A stretch of 38,845 nt of DNA from Rhodospirillaceae bacterium. GTDB lineage: Bacteria; Pseudomonadota; Alphaproteobacteria; TMED109. The position numbers and the translations under genes are program-made. Positions 18,769 through 27,004 of this stretch are shown here, in pieces; the first letter of the stretch is position 1; every line of letters begins with the position of its first letter. Below the pieces are notes generated by a model. It saw only the letters and a list, made by a program, of their open reading frames with translations. It ran no database searches and had not been told where the DNA came from. The stretch spans positions 1 to 38,845 of the forward strand of contig CABZPW010000006.1 of the NCBI GenBank assembly GCA_902527765.1, in the 5' to 3' direction.

Positions 18769-20601
18769 TTAATTAACCCTAAAATAATTATAGATTGCTT
18801 TTGCCATATTTTTATTTATACCAGGAACTTCTTGTAATTGCTTTAAATCTGCTTTTTTAACTTCCTGTAACGAACCAAAATATAAAATTAAATTTTTTTT
18901 TCTTTTAGGTCCAATATTTTCAATATTATCTATTTCTGATCTAAAAATATTTTTGTTTCTCTTAATTCTATGGTTTGTAATAGCATAGCGGTGAGCTTCA
19001 TCACGCAGTCTTAACATGTAATAGAATATTGGTTCACTCTTTTTGATATATATTTTTTTACCTGAAATATTATAAAATATTTCATTTTCAGAATTTCTTA
19101 ACTTTCCTTTGCTAACAGCAATTAGTTCAACAGACTGAATTTTCAATTCTTCAAAAATTAATTTGGCTACAGATAACTGTCCTAATCCCCCATCAATTAT
19201 TACTAAATCTGGAAAAGCTTTTAATTCTTCTGATTTAAATCTTCTTTTTAGTACTTCTTTCATCATGCCATAATCATCGTTGGTAGCAGCCTCTTTGATA
19301 TTAAACTTTCTATATTCTTTTTTAAGAAAACCATTTTTATCAGCGACTATGTAACTACCAACTGCTTCTTTTCCAGCATAATGAGAATTATCGTATACTT
19401 CAATTTTATTAATATTATTTGACAAATTAAATGTTTTCTTAATTTGAGCATGTAACTCGTTAATGTTAGAATTTTTAGATATTTTATCAGCAAGATTTTT
19501 TTTCGCTGTAGCTAATCCTTCTTCGATTATTTTAATATCAGAAGTAGTGTTAGGCACTCTAATAATAACTTTATTTTTATTCTGTATTTCTATTGCTTTT
19601 TGTAATAAATTTTTTTCATTTATTTCAATAGATGTGAAAATTTTAGTGGGGATATTTTTATTATTATTATAAAATTGAATAATAAACTTTCCTAATAGTG
19701 ATTTATTATCCTCTTCTTTATAAACATATGGGTAATGAGTATTAGAACCAAAGTTCCTACCGTTTCTAAAAAAAACTATTTCTACAGCATACATATTATT
19801 TATTTTAGTTAGACAGAAAAAATCAGCTGATGCTAAATTTTTAGATTCTTTATCGTTGGATTTATTAATTTTTTCTAATGATCTAATTTTGTCTCTATAA
19901 AATGCAGCTTTTTCATAATTTAAACTTTCTGATAGTCTGTGCATTTCTTTGATAAGATTTTTTAAAACTTTACTTTCTTTCCCTAGCAGAAAACTTTCAA
20001 GATTATCTACTATTTTATTGTAATCACTTTTTGATATTAATTTTGTACATGGGGCAGAACATCTTTTAATTTCATACTGTATACAAGGTCTTTTCCTGTT
20101 TTCCAGTTCATAGTCTGTACAGGTTCTAATTGGAAAAACTTTCTGTAAGGTATCTAAGGTATTATTTACGTGATAAACAGAAGCAAATGGTCCATAATAT
20201 TTATCACCGTCTATTTTTTTTCCTCTATGTTTTTTTATTTGGCACCATTCATGACTTTTTCTAAGTGTAATATAAGGATATGTTTTATCATCCTTTAATA
20301 AAATATTAAATTTAGGTTTAATTTCTTTTATTAGACTTGCTTCTAATAGCAGAGCATATGCTTCATTTTTAGTAATAATAAAGTCTACTTTATTTACTAA
20401 TGATACCATTTTTTGCAATCTATAGTTAAATTTCATAGGATTAGCATAGGACCTTACTCTTTTAGTTAAATTTTTTGCTTTTCCTATGTATAATATTTCA
20501 TTTCTAACTGAAATCATCTTGTAAACTCCACTTTTAGAAGGAAGTTTTAAAGATATTTTTTTAATATTATTTATGCCGTTTTTTAGATTTAATAATGTCA
20601 T
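18769..20601 (-). CDS. uvrC: Excinuclease ABC subunit C
   Basis: GIY-YIG domain (SGVYKMISVRNEILYIGKAKNLTKRVRSY), CIQYEIKRCSAPC, C-terminal HhH region NIGPKRKKNLILYFGSLQEVKKA. Confidence 0.97.
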   Translation of the reverse strand: MTLLNLKNGINNIKKISLKLPSKSGVYKMISVRNEILYIGKAKNLTKRVRSYANPMKFNYRLQKMVSLVNKVDFIITKNEAYALLLEASLIKEIKPKFNILLKDDKTYPYITLRKSHEWCQIKKHRGKKIDGDKYYGPFASVYHVNNTLDTLQKVFPIRTCTDYELENRKRPCIQYEIKRCSAPCTKLISKSDYNKIVDNLESFLLGKESKVLKNLIKEMHRLSESLNYEKAAFYRDKIRSLEKINKSNDKESKNLASADFFCLTKINNMYAVEIVFFRNGRNFGSNTHYPYVYKEEDNKSLLGKFIIQFYNNNKNIPTKIFTSIEINEKNLLQKAIEIQNKNKVIIRVPNTTSDIKIIEEGLATAKKNLADKISKNSNINELHAQIKKTFNLSNNINKIEVYDNSHYAGKEAVGSYIVADKNGFLKKEYRKFNIKEAATNDDYGMMKEVLKRRFKSEELKAFPDLVIIDGGLGQLSVAKLIFEELKIQSVELIAVSKGKLRNSENEIFYNISGKKIYIKKSEPIFYYMLRLRDEAHRYAITNHRIKRNKNIFRSEIDNIENIGPKRKKNLILYFGSLQEVKKADLKQLQEVPGINKNMAKAIYNYFRVN

Positions 20602-20957
20602 AATTTTTTTATATTTTTTTTTAATATAAAACCTACATCTGTATGTTTTTTTGATATATCACATTTAACTATTTCAATTTTAATTTTAGTAACATCATTA
20701 ATTTTTTTAAACTCTTCCGCTAATTTGTTAGCTAGCGTTTCTACTAATTTAATATGCCCATATTTATGAATATTTTCTAAAGAATTTAAAATATTTTGGT
20801 AGCACACAGTACTAGATAGTTTATCTGACGTTATTCTTCTTTTTATATTTAATTTTACTGATACTTTTATTTTTTGCTTATTTTTTTTTTCTTCTGGATA
20901 GACACCTATTGAACAATAAGTAATAAAATTTTTTACAAAAATTATATTTTTTTCCAT
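20598..20957 (-). CDS. folB: Dihydroneopterin aldolase
   Basis: NFITYCSIGVYPEEKKNKQKIKVSVKL, YQNILNSLENI, VETLANKLAEEF. Confidence 0.85.
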   Translation of the reverse strand: MEKNIIFVKNFITYCSIGVYPEEKKNKQKIKVSVKLNIKRRITSDKLSSTVCYQNILNSLENIHKYGHIKLVETLANKLAEEFKKINDVTKIKIEIVKCDISKKHTDVGFILKKNIKKL

Positions 20958-20958
20958 T

Positions 20959-21723
20959 TTAATCTTTTAATTTTAAAGTATTACTTACTTGTCCCCAGCC
21001 TAAATGCTGCCCTCCATCTAAAGTAATTATTTGCCCTGTAATTGATGGTATGGATAGCAAATAGATTACAGTTTTTGCTATTTCTTTAGGATTACTTCCT
21101 ATTTTTAACGGCATATTTTTACATTGATTTAGGAATTCTTTCTCTGTTTGAAACTTGCTTTTGATAACAGGGCCTGGGCCAATAGCATTTACTTTAATTT
21201 TGGGGGCTAGTTCTAATGCAAGGGTTCTAGTAAGTGTCCACAAAGCAGATTTTGAGATTGTATAACTAAGAAAATGAGGAGTTAAATTTAAAACTCTCTG
21301 GTCTATTATATTTATAATATCGCCGTTTTTATTTTTAGGTAAATTTTCATAAAAGAGCTTAGATAAAATCATAGGCCCATTTAAATTTGCAGAAATATGC
21401 TTATCCCACTTTTTTGATTTAACAGTTTTTAAGTTATCATACTCAAATATTGAAGCATTATTTATCAAGCAATCTATATAGCCGAATTCTTTTTTAGCTA
21501 TATAGAAAGCCTTTTCTAGTTCATCCTTTTTACAAAGATCTGCCTTTACACATATTGCTACTTTTTTGTTTTTATTTATTTCTCTACAAAGTTTTTTTGC
21601 AGATACAGAAGATTTATTATAATGAATTACCACATTACAGTCTAAAGTGGATAGAGATTTACTAATTTCAGCTCCAATTCTCTTAGCTGCGCCTGTAATG
21701 AAAACATTTTTTTTTGCTAGCAT
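20959..21723 (-). CDS. SDR family oxidoreductase, possible pteridine reductase (FolM/PTR1-like)
   Basis: VFITGAAKRIGAEISKSL (TGxxxRIG), LINNASIFEYDN, YTISKSALWTLTRTLALELAPKIKVNAIGPGPV; directly upstream of folB. Confidence 0.85.
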   Translation of the reverse strand: MLAKKNVFITGAAKRIGAEISKSLSTLDCNVVIHYNKSSVSAKKLCREINKNKKVAICVKADLCKKDELEKAFYIAKKEFGYIDCLINNASIFEYDNLKTVKSKKWDKHISANLNGPMILSKLFYENLPKNKNGDIINIIDQRVLNLTPHFLSYTISKSALWTLTRTLALELAPKIKVNAIGPGPVIKSKFQTEKEFLNQCKNMPLKIGSNPKEIAKTVIYLLSIPSITGQIITLDGGQHLGWGQVSNTLKLKD

Positions 21724-21725
21724 AT

Positions 21726-23756
21726 TTATATATTTAACTCACTCTTTTCTAGTTTTGAAATTTCATCTCTAATTTCAGCTGCTCTTTCAAAGTTTAGCTC
21801 TTCAGCTTCTTTATACATTTCTAATTTAAGTTGTTTCAAATACTTCTTTAAATTATGTCCTGGTTTAATTTTTTTTACATCTTCAGATTGATTATTATCT
21901 TTTTGAGTAATTTCATCAACTAAGTTTTCTACTCTTTTATTGATTGATTTTGGAGTAATGTTATTTTTCTCATTCCATGCTATTTGTTTTTTCCTTCTTC
22001 TATCAGTTTCTGCTAACGCTTCTTTAATGGACTTAGTAATGGTGTCAGCATAAATTAAAACTTTACCATTTATATTTCTTGCAGCTCTTCCAATGGTTTG
22101 AATTAATGATGTTCTAGATCTAAGAAAGCCTTCTCTGTCAGCATCTAAGATTGCGACCATAGAGCATTCAGGAATATCTAATCCTTCTCTTAGAAGATTT
22201 ATTCCAACTAATACGTCAAATTCACCTAGCCTAAGATCTCTTATAATTTCCATTCTTTCAACAGTATCAATATCGGAATGCAGATATTTAACTTTAACCC
22301 CATTATCTTTTAAAAAATCTGTAATATTTTCAGCCATCTTTTTTGTAAGTGTAGTTACCAAAATTCTTTCATTATTTTTTATAACATTTTGTATTTCATG
22401 TAAGAGATCATCAATTTGATTTTTAGCAGGTTTAACGATACAAATAGGATCAACCAGTCCAGTAGGTCTTATGACCTGTTCAGTAAACACTCCTTCTGTT
22501 TTATTTAACTCCCATTCTCCTGGAGTTGCCGATATAAATATTGTTTTAGGCCTCATATATTCCCATTCTTCAAATTTTAATGGTCTATTATCTTTACAAG
22601 ACGGAAGTCTAAATCCATGTTCAGATAGAGTAGTTTTTCTGCTGAAATCTCCTTTGAACATACCTCCAATTTGTGGAACCGTAACATGACTTTCATCAAT
22701 AAATAGTAAACTATTATTAGGTATATATTCAAAAAGTGTGGGAGGCGGTTCTCCAGTCTTTCTACCAGATAAATATCTAGAGTAGTTTTCTATTCCTTGG
22801 CAGGAACCTGTAGTTATTAACATCTCTAAATCATATTTAGTTCTTTGCTCAAGTCTTTGCGCTTCAAGAAGTTTTTTTTCTTTTTCAAACTCTTTTAATC
22901 TAATCTTTAAATCTTTTTTTATTTCTTCTATAGCTGTCTTTAGTGTAGGTTTTTCGGTGATGTAGTGACTATTAGCATAAATTCTTACTTTATTTAAATT
23001 AGAAATTTTTTTTCCAGTAAGAGGGTCTATTTCAGTTATTTTTTCAACAGTATCACCAAAAAATTCTATTCTCCAAGATCTATCTTCTAAGTGTGCAGGA
23101 AAAATTTCTAATATATCGCCTTGTACTCTTATGTTTCCTCTATTAAAAGATAAATTATTTCTTTTATATTGCATATTAATAAAATCTTTTACTAATTTGT
23201 CTCGAGAAACTTGATCATTAACCTCAACGTCTATTATCATTTTTGAATAGGTTTCAACAGGACCCAGTCCATAAATACAAGACACAGATGCAACTATAAT
23301 GACGTCTTTTCTCTCAAACATAGATCTGGTTGCAGAGTGTCTTAATCGATCAATATGCTCATTAATGGAAGAATCTTTTTCTATGAATGTATCTGTTCGA
23401 GGCACATAAGCTTCAGGTTGATAATAATCATAATAGGACACAAAGTATTCTACAGCATTATTTGGAAAAAGAGTCTTCATTTCACCATATAGTTGAGCAG
23501 CTAAGGTTTTATTGGGTGCCATAATTAATGCAGGTCTTTGAGAAGATTGTATTACATTTGCCATAGTAAATGTTTTTCCAGATCCAGTGACACCCAGTAG
23601 CACCTGATTTTTTTCTTTTTTATTTATTCCGTTAATTAATTCAGAAATGGCTTGTTTTTGATCTCCTGATGGGCAATATTCAGATTTAAGTTCAAAATGG
23701 CCCTCCTTTTTATTAGGAAACAGTCCGTCAACAGATTGTTTGTTAATTTTTAGCAT
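21726..23756 (-). CDS. uvrB: Excinuclease ABC subunit B
   Basis: LLGVTGSGKTFTMANVI, YFVSYYDYYQPEAYVPRTDTFIEKD, IGRAARNINGKVLIYAD, C-terminal UVR motif. Confidence 0.98.
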   Translation of the reverse strand: MLKINKQSVDGLFPNKKEGHFELKSEYCPSGDQKQAISELINGINKKEKNQVLLGVTGSGKTFTMANVIQSSQRPALIMAPNKTLAAQLYGEMKTLFPNNAVEYFVSYYDYYQPEAYVPRTDTFIEKDSSINEHIDRLRHSATRSMFERKDVIIVASVSCIYGLGPVETYSKMIIDVEVNDQVSRDKLVKDFINMQYKRNNLSFNRGNIRVQGDILEIFPAHLEDRSWRIEFFGDTVEKITEIDPLTGKKISNLNKVRIYANSHYITEKPTLKTAIEEIKKDLKIRLKEFEKEKKLLEAQRLEQRTKYDLEMLITTGSCQGIENYSRYLSGRKTGEPPPTLFEYIPNNSLLFIDESHVTVPQIGGMFKGDFSRKTTLSEHGFRLPSCKDNRPLKFEEWEYMRPKTIFISATPGEWELNKTEGVFTEQVIRPTGLVDPICIVKPAKNQIDDLLHEIQNVIKNNERILVTTLTKKMAENITDFLKDNGVKVKYLHSDIDTVERMEIIRDLRLGEFDVLVGINLLREGLDIPECSMVAILDADREGFLRSRTSLIQTIGRAARNINGKVLIYADTITKSIKEALAETDRRRKKQIAWNEKNNITPKSINKRVENLVDEITQKDNNQSEDVKKIKPGHNLKKYLKQLKLEMYKEAEELNFERAAEIRDEISKLEKSELNI

Positions 23757-24927
23757 TTTCCCATTTATTATCTTCTAAAAAGTTTCTGATTCTGGAAATA
23801 GCTTCTTTAATATTTTCCTCAGAATTAGCATACGATATTCTTAAATATCCTTCTCCAAATTCTCCAAAACTTTTTCCAGACACAGTAGTAATGCCTAAAT
23901 GATATAAAAGAAAGTCTTGTAATTGGTCAGATGTTAATCCAGTTTTTTTTATAGAGGGTAATACATAGAATGCTCCTTTACTAGAATTACAGCTGAAACC
24001 ATCTATAGAGTTAAGTTCTTTGCTAATCATTTCTCCTCTTTTTTCAAAAATTTGGTTCATATCATCTACACAATCTTGTGGACCTTGTAAAGCAGCTATA
24101 GCAGCGTATTGTGTTGCTGTATTAGTACAAGAAAATGAATTTATATTTAATCTTTCAGACATCTTTACATATTTTGTAGGCCAAACACTGTAACCTATCC
24201 TCCAGCCAGTCATAGCATAAGTTTTAGACCAGCCATCTAAGACTATCAATCTATCTCTAATTTGTGGGTAGGATAGCAATGAAGTAAATTCATTACCTTT
24301 ATATACAATTCTACTGTAAATTTCATCAGAAAGAATTTTTACTTGAGGATTATCATCTAAAATTTCAACAATTTTATCCATATCTATTTTACTAATTAAT
24401 CCTCCTGTTGGATTAGAAGGAGAGTTCAGAATTATTAAACTAGTATTTTTATTTATCAAAGATTTTAGTTTTTCGATATCAACATTGAAATCAGTTTTAT
24501 CTTCAAGTATCATTGGTATCGCTCTAGCACCTGTATAGTTAATTACACTCTCATAGATTGGAAAACCAGGGTTAGGATAAATTATTTCTTTATTTTTACC
24601 GCCAAACATTAAAATTGCATGCCACATGGTAACTTTTCCGCCTGGCACAATTAAAATATTATTAGGGTCTACTTCAGTATTTCGTCTTTTAAGTATATCT
24701 TGACAAACTGCTTCTCTTAATTCTAGTAAACCATTTGCTGGTGTATATCCGTGTTTACCATCATTTAAAGCTTTAACAGCTGCTTCAACTATATGCCTAG
24801 GTGTGCTAAAATCAGGTTGACCTATACCTAAATTAATTATATTTTTCCCTTCATTTTTAAGTTTTTCAGCCTTTCCTAGAATAACAAAAGCATTTTCAGT
24901 ACCTAAATTTAATAAATTTGGATTAAT
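23743..24927 (-). CDS. Class I/II pyridoxal-phosphate aminotransferase, apparently initiated at ATT
   Basis: The ORF track starts at 24648 (MPGGKVTMW), but the same frame is open upstream and encodes NPNLLNLGTENAFVILGKAEKLKNEGKNIINLGIGQPDFSTPRHIVEAAVKALNDGKHGYTPANGLLELREAVCQDILKRRNTEVDPNNILIVPGGK. In-frame TAA at 24945-24943. No ATG/GTG/TTG lies between this stop and the homologous sequence. AGGAGG at 24939-24934 precedes ATT at 24927-24925. PLP motif DGWSKTYAMTGWRIGY. Confidence 0.88.
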   Translation of the reverse strand: MNPNLLNLGTENAFVILGKAEKLKNEGKNIINLGIGQPDFSTPRHIVEAAVKALNDGKHGYTPANGLLELREAVCQDILKRRNTEVDPNNILIVPGGKVTMWHAILMFGGKNKEIIYPNPGFPIYESVINYTGARAIPMILEDKTDFNVDIEKLKSLINKNTSLIILNSPSNPTGGLISKIDMDKIVEILDDNPQVKILSDEIYSRIVYKGNEFTSLLSYPQIRDRLIVLDGWSKTYAMTGWRIGYSVWPTKYVKMSERLNINSFSCTNTATQYAAIAALQGPQDCVDDMNQIFEKRGEMISKELNSIDGFSCNSSKGAFYVLPSIKKTGLTSDQLQDFLLYHLGITTVSGKSFGEFGEGYLRISYANSEENIKEAISRIRNFLEDNKWENAKN

Positions 24928-24989
24928 ATTACCCCTCCTATTTTAAAAAAAAAAAACAATAATATATTAAAATAGTTTATAACATAATT

Positions 24990-26201
24990 ATGTTTAAAAA
25001 TAATTTTATATCTACCAGAGTAGACAATATTAAACCTTCACCAACAATGGAGGTCACCTCAAAAGCTAGAGAATTAAAAGCAGCTGGTAAAGATATTATT
25101 GGACTAGGTGCAGGAGAACCAGACTTTGATACACCTTCACATATCAAAGAAGCTGCAATTAAAGCTATTAAAGATGGACAAACAAAATATACTGCAGTTG
25201 ATGGTATACCAGAACTGAAAAAAGCTATTATAAATAAATTTAATATAGAAAATAATATTGTTTATAAAAACTCAGAAGTATCTGTAGCAACTGGAGGAAA
25301 ACAAATATTATACAATGCATTTCAAGCGACAGTAAACAAAGGAGATGAAATAATAATTCCTTCACCTTATTGGGTTTCTTACCCTGATATGGTTATACTG
25401 GCACAAGGTAGTCCAGTTTTTGTAGCAACGAAAAAAGAAAATAACTTTAAAGTAACTGTCGATATGCTGGAAAAAGTTATAAATGAAAAGACTAAATGGA
25501 TAATATTAAATTCACCTTCAAACCCTACTGGAACTTGCTATTCCCGAGAGGAACTAAAGGAAATAGGAGACTTTTTAAAGAAATACGAAAATATATTAAT
25601 AATGACAGATGATATTTATGAAAAAATAACTTATGAAAATTTTATTTTTTCTACTATGGCAGAAGTATTACCTGAATTAAAATCTAGAATACTAACTGTA
25701 AACGGAGTATCAAAAGCCTACTCAATGACTGGCTGGAGAATAGGTTATGCAGGAGGTCCCGAGTTCCTAATCAAATCAATGGCAAAAATACAATCACAAT
25801 CAACATCAAACCCTACATCTATAAGTCAATATGCAGCACTGGAGGCTTTAACAAGTTCCAATAGTTTTTTAAATGAAAATAATGCTGTTTTCTATAGAAG
25901 AAGAAACTTAATATTAGATTTGATAAATAAATCAAAAGGTTTAGAGTGTAATGCACCTGATGGAGCATTTTATATTTTCCCATCTTGTGAAAAACTGATA
26001 GGACTTAGAACTCAAGCAGGTAAAATTATTAATAACTCTTCAGATTTTAGTACATATTTATTAGAAGAAGTAGGGGTTGCAGTAGTACCAGGTATAGCAT
26101 TCGGAATGGAAAATTTTTTTAGAATTTCATATGCTACTTCTGATGAAATATTAAAGGAAGCAGGATCCAGAATAAAAGATGCTTGCAGTCGACTAAATTA
26201 A
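24990..26201 (+). CDS. aspC: Aspartate aminotransferase-like PLP-dependent aminotransferase
   Basis: LKAAGKDIIGLGAGEPDFDTP, NSPSNPTGTCYS, VNGVSKAYSMTGWRIGYAGGP, FRISYATS. Confidence 0.93.
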   Translation: MFKNNFISTRVDNIKPSPTMEVTSKARELKAAGKDIIGLGAGEPDFDTPSHIKEAAIKAIKDGQTKYTAVDGIPELKKAIINKFNIENNIVYKNSEVSVATGGKQILYNAFQATVNKGDEIIIPSPYWVSYPDMVILAQGSPVFVATKKENNFKVTVDMLEKVINEKTKWIILNSPSNPTGTCYSREELKEIGDFLKKYENILIMTDDIYEKITYENFIFSTMAEVLPELKSRILTVNGVSKAYSMTGWRIGYAGGPEFLIKSMAKIQSQSTSNPTSISQYAALEALTSSNSFLNENNAVFYRRRNLILDLINKSKGLECNAPDGAFYIFPSCEKLIGLRTQAGKIINNSSDFSTYLLEEVGVAVVPGIAFGMENFFRISYATSDEILKEAGSRIKDACSRLN

Positions 26202-26208
26202 AAAACAA

Positions 26209-26991
26209 TTAATAATTTTCTTTTACTAAAGGTATCCATTTTTTTATATTTTCAATTCTAGTTTTACTTGAGGGATGAGTGCTCAAAAACTCTGGTGTTC
26301 TATTCCCTGAATTAAGTTTATCCATTCTTTCCCACATTTTATATGATTCATCAAGGTCATATCCTGCAAAATGCATAAAAACTAATCCTAGATAATCAGC
26401 TTCTGCCTCATGACTTCTACTAAATGGTAGCATAACTCCAAAAGTAGTAAAATAATTATAAAGTTTCCTACTATCACCAGTTAAAGGTCTTCCAATAAGA
26501 AGTTTTTCAACTGCCATAGTTCCTAGATCAAGTATTAGTCCTTGGCTAGCTCTTTCTGATCCATGTCTAGCTACTGCATGAGCAATCTCATGTCCCATTA
26601 ATGCAGCAAGAGAACCTTCATTATTAGCAATTTCTAATATTCCAGAATAAACTGCCATTTTTCCTCCTGGCATGCACCATGCATTTTTAACTTCTTTATT
26701 ATCTACTAAAACGACTTCCCAAGCAAAGTTAGAGGTAGGATCTTTTCGCCCTTCTGATCTGTAATAATTTTTTATAGCAGTTATAATATTATTTGTAATT
26801 TTATTAATTTCATCAAGTTCTTTTCCACTTTCTATCAATTTAGTTTTACTTTTAAAGTCTTTATATGCTTTGAATGCTTCAGGGTAAATTACATCATCAC
26901 CTAATATCATAAGTTGTTTTCGATCAGTAATAGAAACAGAGGTACAGGATGTTAAAAAAACTATATAAATTAATGCAAATACTATTTTCAT
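26209..26991 (-). CDS. M48 family metallopeptidase, lipoprotein
   Basis: Lipobox-like LTSC, zinc-binding GHEIAHAVARHGSER, downstream EAEADYLGL. Confidence 0.93.
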   Translation of the reverse strand: MKIVFALIYIVFLTSCTSVSITDRKQLMILGDDVIYPEAFKAYKDFKSKTKLIESGKELDEINKITNNIITAIKNYYRSEGRKDPTSNFAWEVVLVDNKEVKNAWCMPGGKMAVYSGILEIANNEGSLAALMGHEIAHAVARHGSERASQGLILDLGTMAVEKLLIGRPLTGDSRKLYNYFTTFGVMLPFSRSHEAEADYLGLVFMHFAGYDLDESYKMWERMDKLNSGNRTPEFLSTHPSSKTRIENIKKWIPLVKENY

Positions 26992-26995
26992 ACTC

Positions 26996-27001
26996 TATAA
27001 T
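26996..27001 (+). promoter_or_regulatory. Candidate -10 box inside the 13-bp M48/msrP divergent spacer
   Basis: Exact TATAAT 4 nt before the msrP ATG at 27005. The opposite strand reads TATATT 7 nt before the M48 ATG. Confidence 0.35.
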
Positions 27002-27004
27002 ATA

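Noticed and set aside
19463-22689. Plus-strand ORFs 19463-19672 and 22471-22689
   Set aside because: Antisense to uvrC and uvrB; no supporting features.
24945-24956. A12 tract upstream of the divergent aminotransferases as a phase-variation switch
   Set aside because: Similar A tracts occur elsewhere in this AT-rich window; without read-level length variation there is no support beyond composition.
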